Shown: positions 1 to 6,142 of the stretch, in pieces
How positions within the stretch are numbered: the first letter of the stretch is position 1
Layout of the letters: each line of letters begins with the position of its first letter
Translations under genes and position numbers: made by a program
NCBI GenBank assembly: GCA_005885325.1
Contig: VAYX01000175.1
Span: 1 to 6,311, forward strand
Source: Actinomycetota bacterium
GTDB taxonomy: Bacteria > Actinomycetota > UBA4738 > HRBIN12
Direction of reading: 5' to 3'
Length of the DNA stretch: 6,311 nt
Notes under the pieces: model-generated
What the model was told of the DNA's origin: nothing
The model's database searches: none
The model's input: the letters and a program-made list of their open reading frames with translations, nothing else

Positions 1-678
1 CGCGACGTCGATGAGGTGATGCGACGGACACGCCGCCGGCCGCTCCCCGCCCATCAGGTCTCGCCCGAGAGCGCACTCCGGTTCGGCTATGTGCTCGGCG
101 CCGTGTCGTTCCTGTTCCTCTCGATCGCCGTGAACGTGCTGGCGGCATCCCTCGCCCTGTCGGCGATCGCGTTCTACGTCTTCGTGTACACCCTGTGGCT
201 GAAGCGGACGACCACGCAGAACATCGTGATCGGCGGTGCGGCAGGCGCCGTGCCCGCCCTGGTGGGCTGGGCGGCGGTGACGGGCTCGGTGGGGCTCCCG
301 GCGTGGGTCCTGTTCGCCATCGTGTTCGTGTGGACCCCTCCGCACTTCTGGGCCCTGGCCCTTCGGTACCGCGAGGACTACGCCGCGGCCGGCATCCCCA
401 TGCTGCCGGTGGTGCGAGGCCCGGAGGAGACCCGCCGGCAGATCCTCCTGTACTCGCTGGTCCTGTTCGCCACGACGCTGGTGCTGTATCCGGTGGCGCA
501 CATGGGACCGGCCTACCTCGGCACCGCCGTGATCCTCGGCGGGTTATTCGTCTACCTCGCGCTGCGACTCTGGCGGGAGCGGTCACCGGCGCTGGCCGTG
601 CGCCTGTTCAAGTTCTCCATCGCGTACTTGGCGCTGCTGTTCGCGGCGGTGGCGGCGGACGCGATCCTGGTGCGCTAG
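1..678 (+). CDS. ctaB: Protoheme IX farnesyltransferase (heme O synthase), 5'-truncated by the window edge
   Basis: This integral membrane prenyltransferase of the UbiA family adds a farnesyl group to heme B to give heme O, the precursor of heme A used by the aa3 oxidase encoded opposite. The reading frame is open from base 1, so the gene starts upstream. The GTG at 16 and ATG at 19 are internal codons, because the residues before them (RDVDE) are the end of the first Asp-rich motif, followed by the typical RTRRRPLP. The visible part has 225 residues. It includes WTPPHFW at about 111-117 and the second Asp-rich motif DYAAAGIPMLPVVRG at about 126-140, both family signatures. Several hydrophobic helices follow to the C terminus. 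Family members are about 290-310 residues, so roughly 70-80 N-terminal residues are missing. The gene converges on the thioredoxin lipoprotein gene with a 6-nt gap. Identification is firm; the symbol cyoE is the synonym used with quinol oxidases. Confidence 0.95.
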   Translation, partial: RDVDEVMRRTRRRPLPAHQVSPESALRFGYVLGAVSFLFLSIAVNVLAASLALSAIAFYVFVYTLWLKRTTTQNIVIGGAAGAVPALVGWAAVTGSVGLPAWVLFAIVFVWTPPHFWALALRYREDYAAAGIPMLPVVRGPEETRRQILLYSLVLFATTLVLYPVAHMGPAYLGTAVILGGLFVYLALRLWRERSPALAVRLFKFSIAYLALLFAAVAADAILVR

Positions 679-684
679 TGCCGC

Positions 685-1188
685 TCAGGACCCCTCGGAC
701 AGGAGCTTCGTCACGAGCGATCGCAGCGCGCCCTCGTCCACGGCTCCGAAGCCCCAGTACCTGATCTGCCCGGATCGATCGACCACGTAGGTGTCGGGGA
801 GGCCCACGAACCCGAAGTCGAACGCCAGCGCTCCCGCCTGGTCCTGGATGCTGGGATAGGTCACGGCGAACTGCCTCAGGTAGGCCCGGGCCGCGGTCGG
901 CTCGTCCCGGTAGTTCACGCCGAGGAAGTACACGCCGCGGTCCCGGAACTCGTTCCAGAGCCGCTCCAACCCCGGCTGCTCCCGGCGGCACGGACCGCAC
1001 CAGGTGGCCCAGAAATTCACCACCATCACGGCACCTCGGTAGTCGGCCGGGGAGACCGACCCGCCCTGGAGGGTCTCGCCCTGGAGGGCCGGCAGCGGCT
1101 TCGAAAACTCCCGAAGGCCGGGCTCCTGGCCGGCCGCGCTGGTGCACGCGGCGAGGAGCACGAGGGCCAAGGGGAGCAGCCGCTTCAT
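685..1188 (-). CDS. TlpA/ResA-like thioredoxin-fold lipoprotein
   Basis: A 167-residue extracytoplasmic thiol-disulfide oxidoreductase. A short basic-hydrophobic leader ends in a lipobox, LAAC with Cys15, so the mature protein should be lipid-anchored on the outer face of the membrane. The redox motif WCGPC lies at residues 63-67 within the strand/helix context NFWATWCGPCRRE. The cis-proline loop is at GLPDTYVVD (Pro131). These are hallmarks of the AhpC-TSA/Redoxin branch that includes ResA, TlpA and CcmG. As last gene of the oxidase cluster it may keep the CuA cysteines of subunit II, or cytochrome c heme-binding cysteines, reduced during assembly. That role is inferred from context; the substrate cannot be read from sequence. 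The ATG start is supported by the signal peptide and by a weak purine-rich stretch (GGGACGAAG) just upstream. A 44-nt gap containing a strong inverted repeat separates it from the cupredoxin gene. It could also be called resA or tlpA, but I cannot choose. Confidence 0.9.
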   Translation of the reverse strand: MKRLLPLALVLLAACTSAAGQEPGLREFSKPLPALQGETLQGGSVSPADYRGAVMVVNFWATWCGPCRREQPGLERLWNEFRDRGVYFLGVNYRDEPTAARAYLRQFAVTYPSIQDQAGALAFDFGFVGLPDTYVVDRSGQIRYWGFGAVDEGALRSLVTKLLSEGS

Positions 1189-1211
1189 CTTCGTCCCATC
1201 CTGACACGGCG

Positions 1212-1244
1212 ACCGTCGGCGGACCGAGCGGCTCAGCCGACGGT
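1212..1244 (-). other. Perfect 9-bp GC-rich inverted repeat around the cupredoxin stop codon; possible attenuator or processing hairpin
   Basis: The arms ACCGTCGGC (1212-1220) and GCCGACGGT (1236-1244) are perfectly complementary and enclose a 15-nt loop. The loop contains the cupredoxin gene's TGA stop (1233-1235). In the minus-strand transcript this would form a very stable hairpin about 24 nt before the thioredoxin start codon. No U-run follows, so it is not a canonical intrinsic terminator. It might lower read-through, stabilise the upstream mRNA end, or have arisen by chance, since the arm at 1236-1244 encodes the final TVG codons. Function is inference; only the repeat itself is seen. 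Confidence 0.45.
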
Positions 1245-1859
1245 GACCGATCCGTCCATGGTGGGATGGACGTCGCAGTGGAAGTAGTACGTCCCGGGCT
1301 TCAGCGGCGGGATCGAGTAGTCGATCGACGCCGGGCCCGTGATGATCTGGCCCCGGAACAGGTTCGTGCCGAGCGAGCTGTCGGTGTAGATGGCGATGTC
1401 GTGTGAGACGCCGGCGTCCTTGTTCTCGAAGTGGATGGTCGAGGGGGCATCGGGGGGAAGTGCGATCTCAGTGGTGCTGAACGCGAGTCCCTGCGCCGTG
1501 ACCGTCGAGGGGTTCGCCGTGCCACCCCCACCCCCGCCACCGCCGCCCGTGGCCGGCGTGGCGGTCGGGGGCGGCCCACCGCCGCCGGCTGCCTTCACCA
1601 CCACGCTGCCGCTCATCGTGGGGTGAACGTCGCAGTGGAAGTAGTAGGTCCCCGGCTCGAGCGGAGGGATCCGGTAGTCGACCGCGGCGGGGCCGGTCAC
1701 GATCTCCCCTCGGAACAGGTTCGTGCCGAGCGAGCTGTCGGTGAAGATCGCGATGTTGTGCTGGATCCCGGGGTCGTTGTTCTCGAAGTGGATCGTGGAC
1801 GGCGCACCGGCCGAGAGCTCGATGCGGTTGGTGTCGAACTGGAGGCCCTGGGCCCCCAC
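1236..1859 (-). repeat. Two tandem cupredoxin domain repeats (period 357 nt, 119 codons)
   Basis: Domain 2 (about 1590-1859) and domain 3 (about 1236-1505) of the cupredoxin gene align almost without gaps. Both contain PSTIHFEN, DSSLGTNLFRG, GTYYFHCDVHPTM and PPL-PGTYY elements. At the DNA level a 33-nt stretch is identical (1354-1386 and 1711-1743), and a 20-nt stretch over the copper loop is identical too. This points to a fairly recent internal duplication or gene conversion. The partial domain 1 (about 1915-2130) shares DAGIQH, GEIVTGPA and the overall plan but is more diverged. If translated from the in-frame GTG at 1859 alone, these two domains would lack any signal peptide or membrane anchor, so independent expression is unlikely. 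Confidence 0.85.
1506..1589 (-). repeat. Low-complexity Gly/Pro/Thr interdomain linker with a nine-glycine run
   Basis: This stretch encodes the flexible linker between cupredoxin domains 2 and 3: GGGGPPPTATPAT, then nine consecutive glycines (1521-1547), then TANP. The coding strand is correspondingly G-rich, with runs of five, five, two, two, two and three G's between 1525 and 1548. Such linkers are common between tethered extracytoplasmic domains. The tract is also a plausible site for sequencing or replication slippage, but here the frame is intact through it. Confidence 0.7.
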
Positions 1860-2444
1860 GGTGATCCGAGTGCCCCCGCCGCCGGGTGTGGCGGCGGTAG
1901 CCTCGATCGTGCCCTAGCGCGGGGGCGTCGTAGGTGACCTTGGCCGGTCCGGTGACGATCTCCCCGTTCAGGAGCGGCGTGCCGGTGAAGCTCTCGTTGT
2001 CGAAGATCTGAACATCGTGCTGGATCCCGGCGTCCTGGTTGTCGAAGGCGATGGCGAAGGGCTTGCCGGCGGGAACCGAGAGCGTGGTCTTGTCGAAGGC
2101 GATGCCCTTCGCGGTCAGCGAGATCGTGACCGCCGGGCCGCCGCCGCCGCCCTCCTCTCCGCCGGCTCCCACCGCGATGAGGGCGATGCCGCCCGCCAGC
2201 ATCGCAACGCCGGCAACGGCCCCCAGCATCGACGCCAGGCTGGAGGCCCGGACCACGGACCTGCTGGCCACCACGGCCGCGACCACCAGGATGGACAGAG
2301 CCACGATGAGGGCGATGGCGGTGGCTGCGTCCTTCGTCAGCGAGAGCAGGATCCGGGAGAACCCGAACAGCACCGCCGCGATCACCAGCAGCATGATGAT
2401 CGGCAGGAGGATGGGCAGGACCACCCGGTCGCGCGTGCTCGTCC

Positions 2445-3284
2445 TCATCGCTTCGAGAGCTCCGACGTCACCTCACGCTCCACCTGACGAAGCTGGAGCG
2501 GATCCCAACCGGTCAGTCGCTCGCGGTCGTGCCACCGGAAGAAGATGACGGTGATGAACCCCCACAGGATGGCCCCGCCGGCCAGCTTCATGATGAGCCC
2601 CGCGACGAGCTGGTCCGAGTGCGCCGAGATGCCCCAGATCCTGGGGAACGTGCCGTAGACCGGATACAGCAGGGTCGACCCCAGCGTCAGGAACGAGGCC
2701 GGGATGGTCGGGGCGAGCGACTGGAGGAACAGGTAGAGCATCTGGCCGGGCGGGGAGAGCGGGGGCATCTCGGGCATCGGGGACATCACCGGCCACCACA
2801 TGGCGAGCGCGGAGGACACCAGCACCACGTGCAGTCCGAAGTGGAGTCCCTCCGACCGAACCGACACATCCACCACTGCCGGCCAATGGGTGAACAACAG
2901 GACCCCGTTGAACAGGATCAGCGCGACCAGGGGGCGGGTGAAGAACCGGAAGACCCGGTGGACCGGCCGGGGACGAAGCATCAGGCGGAGCAGCCAGGGC
3001 GGCATCCCGGCCAGCAGGAGCGGCGGGGCGACCAGGGTGAACAGCAGGTGCTGCACCATGTGCACCGAGTACAGGTACCGCTCGGCCAGATCGTGGATGG
3101 GCCAGTCCGCGCCCACCCACAGGAGGAGGACCCCGAACGAGAAGAACGTGGCTCGCCGCCGCCACTCCGGATCCTCGTCCCCGCGCTCCCGCCGGTGCCG
3201 GCGGACGGCCGCCAGGTACGCCGCCTCGATGCCGGCGAACAGGACCCACACGTCCGGGTGCGCATGCCAGGGAGGGAGGGCCAC
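2445..3284 (-). CDS. ctaG: Cytochrome c oxidase assembly factor CtaG (Caa3_CtaG family)
   Basis: A 279-residue polytopic membrane protein with about seven hydrophobic helices, of the Bacillus-type CtaG family. That family is required for active caa3 oxidase and is thought to help copper insertion; it is unrelated to proteobacterial Cox11, which is sometimes also called CtaG. Family features seen include YSVHMVQHLLFTLVAPPLLL at about 72-91, the His-rich THWPAVVD at about 132-139, EGLHFGLH at about 145-152, MWWPVMSP, and SDQLVAGLIMKLAGG at about 223-237. The conserved His and Met residues at helix ends are candidate copper ligands. I chose the GTG start at 3284 because it lies 6 nt after the subunit IV stop and gives the typical short N terminus (ALPPWHAHPDV). 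The upstream ribosome site is poor (GGGG 9 nt before), consistent with coupling. Its own stop overlaps the cupredoxin start as ATGA. Confidence 0.93.
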   Translation of the reverse strand: MALPPWHAHPDVWVLFAGIEAAYLAAVRRHRRERGDEDPEWRRRATFFSFGVLLLWVGADWPIHDLAERYLYSVHMVQHLLFTLVAPPLLLAGMPPWLLRLMLRPRPVHRVFRFFTRPLVALILFNGVLLFTHWPAVVDVSVRSEGLHFGLHVVLVSSALAMWWPVMSPMPEMPPLSPPGQMLYLFLQSLAPTIPASFLTLGSTLLYPVYGTFPRIWGISAHSDQLVAGLIMKLAGGAILWGFITVIFFRWHDRERLTGWDPLQLRQVEREVTSELSKR

Positions 3285-3290
3285 CGATCG

Positions 3291-3626
3291 TTACCCCGAG
3301 AAGGCCCGGAACGTGAGCAGCACGACGAGGAACAGGGTCACCGCTCCGGCCAACCCGATCATGAAGAATCGGGCGTACGTCCTGCTGTCGAACCGCAGGT
3401 GCATGTACCACAGCACGACCAGCACGAACTTGATCACGGCGAAGATCAGCAGCAGCGGGATCAGCAGGGCCCGCGAGATCTCGGCGTACCAGATGCCGAC
3501 CTCCATCGCCGTGACCACGGCCAGGACGACGGCGATGCGGACGTACTCCTTCGGGCTCGGGTGGCGGACGGTCCGGCCCCGCGCAGGCGTCGGCGGGGCC
3601 GGCTCCCGCACGTCGGCTCGTTCCAC
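3291..3626 (-). CDS. Cytochrome c oxidase subunit IV (COX4_pro/CyoD-like)
   Basis: A 111-residue protein with three predicted membrane helices (about 29-47, 52-74 and 85-107) and the motif VLWYMHLRFD (71-80), which matches the WYMHL signature of the prokaryotic subunit IV family. In Bacillus the equivalent is CtaF of the caa3 oxidase and in quinol oxidases CyoD. It is a small accessory subunit thought to stabilise the CuB region during assembly. I placed the start at the GTG at 3626, 8 nt after the subunit III stop, with AGG seven bases upstream. A second in-frame GTG at 3611 is possible. The longer open frame reaching 3953 runs through ctaE and is not real. The N-terminal 25 residues are Pro/Arg-rich and probably cytoplasmic. 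Of note, subunit I of this same operon already carries a C-terminal tail resembling the actinobacterial, non-homologous CtaF. Confidence 0.88.
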   Translation of the reverse strand: MERADVREPAPPTPARGRTVRHPSPKEYVRIAVVLAVVTAMEVGIWYAEISRALLIPLLLIFAVIKFVLVVLWYMHLRFDSRTYARFFMIGLAGAVTLFLVVLLTFRAFSG

Positions 3627-3634
3627 TCCGCTGC

Positions 3635-4237
3635 CTACTTTCCCGTCGGGATCAGGTACACGACCGTGAAGATCAGGATCCACACGATGTCGACGAAGTG
3701 CCAGTACAGGCCGACGAGCTCCACCGCCATCGTGTCTCGGGGCGTGATCCTCCCGGTGAACGACATGGCAACCAGCGAGAGCAGCATGAGGATTCCCACG
3801 CCCACATGGGTCCCGTGGAACCCGGTCAGGACGTAGAACGTGGTCCCGAACAGGTTCGTCGAGAGCGTCAGGCCCTCCCGGTAGAACGTCGTGAACTCGT
3901 AGACCTGTCCGCCCACAAACGTCATGCCGAGCAGGGCCGTGGCCAGCAGCCACACCCGCATCCGGCCCATCTCACCCCGCTGGATGGCCGCGAGGGCCAG
4001 GACCATCGTGAGCGAGCTGGCCAACAGCACGAACGAGCTCACCGAGGTGTATGGGATGTCGAACACGTCGGCGGGGTACGGACCGACGAGGCTCGACCCC
4101 CGGTACAGCACGTAGGTCGAGATCAGGGCCCCGAACAGCAGACAATCCGACGCGAGGAACAGCCACATCGCGAGCTTCGTGTTCGGCAGGCCGGTGCTGG
4201 TGGCCTCGTGCTCGCTCTCGAACGTGTGGACCGCCAC
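3635..4237 (-). CDS. ctaE: Cytochrome c oxidase subunit III, short five-helix form
   Basis: A 200-residue membrane protein of the COX3 family, a core subunit of the aa3 oxidase that supports proton uptake and stability of the active site. It lacks the first two helices of mitochondrial-type subunit III and has about five: roughly 22-46, 66-86, 94-113, 133-160 and 173-196. Family signatures are WLFLASD near the first helix, GQVYEF at 110-115, GFHGTHVGVG at 139-148 and YWHFVDIVW at 178-186. The position after FLAS is Asp31, where many homologues have Glu. The GTG start at 4237 is preferred over longer in-frame extensions, because a strong ribosome binding site sits directly before it and the extension would run deep into ctaD. 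The gap to the ctaD stop is 8 nt and to the subunit IV start 8 nt. Confidence 0.95.
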   Translation of the reverse strand: MAVHTFESEHEATSTGLPNTKLAMWLFLASDCLLFGALISTYVLYRGSSLVGPYPADVFDIPYTSVSSFVLLASSLTMVLALAAIQRGEMGRMRVWLLATALLGMTFVGGQVYEFTTFYREGLTLSTNLFGTTFYVLTGFHGTHVGVGILMLLSLVAMSFTGRITPRDTMAVELVGLYWHFVDIVWILIFTVVYLIPTGK

Positions 4238-4239
4238 CG

Positions 4240-4247
4240 CTCCCCCT
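4240..4247 (-). promoter_or_regulatory. Ribosome binding site of ctaE
   Basis: On the minus strand the bases AGGGGGAG precede the ctaE GTG by 2-5 nt, depending on which G pairs with the 16S anti-SD. The site overlaps the TAG stop of ctaD (4248-4246), so termination on ctaD and initiation on ctaE should be coupled. It decides the start of ctaE, since the frame is open further upstream. Confidence 0.7.
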
Positions 4248-6126
4248 ACTCCGACGCGGGCTCGATGGCCCAGCCGTACACCCCGACGAGCAAGACGACG
4301 GCTCCGGCGACCGCCATCCACAGGTGGAAGATCACGCCGTACCCGATCAGCGGCAGACCCAGGGCGGCCACGAACGGGAAGAAGGACTGGCCGGGCAGAT
4401 GGATCGCGTGCCCTCCATCACCGTGGCCCTCGCCGTGCGGTGGGTCGGTCCCGGCGCCGCCGGCCGGGACCGGGACGACGAGGCCGCCCTCCCGCTCCGC
4501 GTACTTCCGATGCCACAGCTCATCCAAAGAATGCACCACCGGGATCTCCTCGAAGTTGTACGGGGGCGGTGGGGACGATACCGACCACTCGAGCGTGCGA
4601 GCATCCCACGGGTCGGCCGTCGCGTCCTTCGGCCGGCGGAAGCTGGCGATGGCGTTCAGCAGGAAGATCAGCACGCTCGTGGCGATGATGAACGCCCCGA
4701 TCGTCGCCACCAGGTTCCACACGCCGAGCCCGAGCGTCGCGGGGTACGTCTGGATCCGCCGGGGCATCCCCTGGAGCCCGAGGATATGCATGGGCCCGAA
4801 CGTCAGGTTGAACCCGATCACCATCAGCCAGAAATGGAGCTTGCCGATGCGTTCGTCCAGCATGCGTCCGAAGACCTTGGGCCACCAGTAGTACACACCG
4901 GAGAACAACCCGAAGATGGCCCCCCCGAACAGCACGTAGTGGAAGTGCGCCACGATGTAGTAGGTGTCGGTCTGCTGATAGTCGGCCGGGACCACGGCAT
5001 GCGTGACGCCCGACAGGCCTCCCACGACGAACTGCGCGATGAACGCCACGGCGAACAGCATCGGGGTCGTGAACCGGATGTCGCCCTTCCACAGCGTGCC
5101 CATCCAGTTGAAGATCTTCACGCCTGTGGGAACGGCGATGATCATCGTCGAGATGCCGAAGGCGGTGTTCGCCACGGGGCCCAGGCCGACGGCGAACATG
5201 TGGTGGGCCCAGACGCCGAACCCGATGAACCCGATGGCGATCCCGGAGAACACCACGAACTGGTAGCCGAACAGCGGCTTGCGCGCGAAGACCGGCAGCA
5301 CCTCGGACACGATCCCCATCGCCGGCAGGATCAGGATGTACACCTCGGGGTGGCCGAACAGCCAGAACATGTGCTGCCACAGGACCGGGTCTCCCCCGGC
5401 GGCCGGATCGAAGAAGTGGGTCCCGAACCGGCGGTCGAACAGCATCTGGAACAGGCCGACCGTGATGATGGGCATGGCGAAGGCCAGCAGGAGCTGCACC
5501 ACCAGGCCCATCCACATGAACACCGGCATCCGGAACATCGTCATGCCGGGGGCGCGCATGTTGATGATCGTGACGGCCAGGTTCATGGCCGACGCGGTGG
5601 AGGCGATGCCGGTCATGAGCAGGCCGAGCGAGTAGAACAGCATGTTGTTGCCGGGCTCCACCGTGGAGAGCGGCGCGTAGCCGAACCATCCGCCGTTCGG
5701 CGCCCCGCCCAGGAAGAACCCGGAATAGATGAACAGCCCGCCCGCCAGGAACGCCCAGTACGTGAAGGCGTTCAGCCTGGGGAACGCCACGTCGCGGGCT
5801 CCGATCTGGAGGGGGATGAAGTAGTTGAAGAAGGCGGCGGAGAGCGGCATCACGACCAGGAAGATCATCGTGACGCCGTGCATGGTGAAGAACTCGTTGT
5901 ACGTGGACGCGGAGAGGATCTTGCCGTTGGGCTGAGCCAGCTGGAGCCGGATGAACAGGGCCTCGATCCCCCCGATCACGAAGAACGCGAACGCGGTGAT
6001 CCCGTACAGGATCCCGATCCGCTTGTGGTCGACGGTCGTGATCCAGCTCCAGAACCCGGTCGTCGCGGTGGGGCGGCGAAGCAGGCCGCTCCTCGCACCC
6101 TCCGTCCGAACGCTCACGGTCGCCAT
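4246..6126 (-). CDS. ctaD: Cytochrome c oxidase subunit I (heme-copper oxidase, A1 type) with a CtaF-like C-terminal extension
   Basis: A 626-residue catalytic subunit that reduces O2 to water at a heme a3-CuB centre and pumps protons. Expected ligands are present: His83 (MHG) and His396 for heme a; His394 for heme a3 (AHFHY); and His259, His308 and His309 for CuB. Tyr263 in GHPEVY is the residue cross-linked to the CuB His. Proton-channel residues are intact: Asp112 and Asn119 (ARDVAFPRLN) and Glu261 for the D channel, Lys337 (TGVKIF) for the K channel. Glu261 places it in family A1. RR at 456-457 is the conserved heme-propionate Arg pair. About 12 helices end near residue 495, and the usual core ends near 543 (WHRKYAE). 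Then comes a Gly/His-rich linker (about 556-579) and two more helices (about 582-619) resembling the C-terminal half of actinobacterial subunit IV (CtaF). The ATG start follows a GGAGG ribosome site and gives the normal N terminus before TTVDHKRIG. Confidence 0.97.
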   Translation of the reverse strand: MATVSVRTEGARSGLLRRPTATTGFWSWITTVDHKRIGILYGITAFAFFVIGGIEALFIRLQLAQPNGKILSASTYNEFFTMHGVTMIFLVVMPLSAAFFNYFIPLQIGARDVAFPRLNAFTYWAFLAGGLFIYSGFFLGGAPNGGWFGYAPLSTVEPGNNMLFYSLGLLMTGIASTASAMNLAVTIINMRAPGMTMFRMPVFMWMGLVVQLLLAFAMPIITVGLFQMLFDRRFGTHFFDPAAGGDPVLWQHMFWLFGHPEVYILILPAMGIVSEVLPVFARKPLFGYQFVVFSGIAIGFIGFGVWAHHMFAVGLGPVANTAFGISTMIIAVPTGVKIFNWMGTLWKGDIRFTTPMLFAVAFIAQFVVGGLSGVTHAVVPADYQQTDTYYIVAHFHYVLFGGAIFGLFSGVYYWWPKVFGRMLDERIGKLHFWLMVIGFNLTFGPMHILGLQGMPRRIQTYPATLGLGVWNLVATIGAFIIATSVLIFLLNAIASFRRPKDATADPWDARTLEWSVSSPPPPYNFEEIPVVHSLDELWHRKYAEREGGLVVPVPAGGAGTDPPHGEGHGDGGHAIHLPGQSFFPFVAALGLPLIGYGVIFHLWMAVAGAVVLLVGVYGWAIEPASE

Positions 6127-6136
6127 CGCGGCACGT

Positions 6137-6141
6137 CCTCC
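6137..6141 (-). promoter_or_regulatory. Ribosome binding site of ctaD
   Basis: GGAGG on the minus strand, 10 nt before the ctaD ATG and just after the TGA of ctaC. The motif is a perfect match to the Shine-Dalgarno core; the spacing is slightly long. Confidence 0.6.
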
Positions 6142-6142
6142 A

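Larger units (their letters stand above)
1233..2448 (-). pseudogene. Membrane-anchored triple-cupredoxin (plastocyanin-like) protein, frameshifted at about 1912-1917
   Basis: Translation from the ATG at 2448 gives three hydrophobic helices (about residues 9-38, 42-62 and 70-97), a Gly-rich linker, and the start of a cupredoxin domain (about 107-178). Its candidate first ligand is His in GIQHD. After ...YDAPAL (codon CTA, 1917-1915) this frame becomes Arg/His/Gly-rich nonsense. The correct continuation is one base over: GTIEATAATPGGGG (from 1913), then two full cupredoxin domains down to TGA at 1233. Both intact domains have a His in HNIAI or HDIAI and the loop YYFHCDVHPTM, giving Cys, His and Met ligands of a type-1 copper site. 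Comparison with them shows that domain 1 lacks the equivalent of EPGTYYFHCDVHPTMS. That is 16 codons of which one base remains, so about 47 nt are missing; 47 is 3n+2, which explains the frame change. The ATG overlaps the ctaG stop (ATGA), suggesting translational coupling. Likely role, by inference: outer-face copper carrier or electron-transfer partner for the oxidase. It may be a real pseudogene or an assembly error. Confidence 0.8.

Noticed and set aside
663..690. Short inverted repeat (TCCTG / CAGGA) spanning the ctaB stop as a terminator
   Set aside because: It has only five base pairs, a 17-nt or longer loop and no T-run on either side. It is expected by chance in GC-rich DNA.
1521..1548. 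G-quadruplex regulatory element on the coding strand
   Set aside because: The G runs follow directly from a poly-glycine linker, and only three runs reach three or more G's. Nothing else suggests a regulatory role.
1468..1914. The out-of-frame tail of the cupredoxin reading frame, after the junction, as a genuine C-terminal domain
   Set aside because: The tail is Arg/His/Gly/Pro-rich and has no fold signature. The overlapping frame shifted by one base encodes clear cupredoxin domains.
2529..3836. A 435-codon plus-strand open frame opposite ctaG, subunit IV and ctaE
   Set aside because: It is an antisense shadow: charged, low-complexity composition, no signatures, and complete overlap with three recognised genes.
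3627..3953. A longer N terminus for subunit IV
   Set aside because: The frame is open but runs inside ctaE. Its residues look like shadow sequence, and a GTG right after the ctaE stop gives a protein of normal family length.
4238..4321. An extra 28 N-terminal residues for ctaE
   Set aside because: They would overlap the ctaD C terminus, are Arg-rich, and lie upstream of a strong ribosome site placed for the GTG at 4237.
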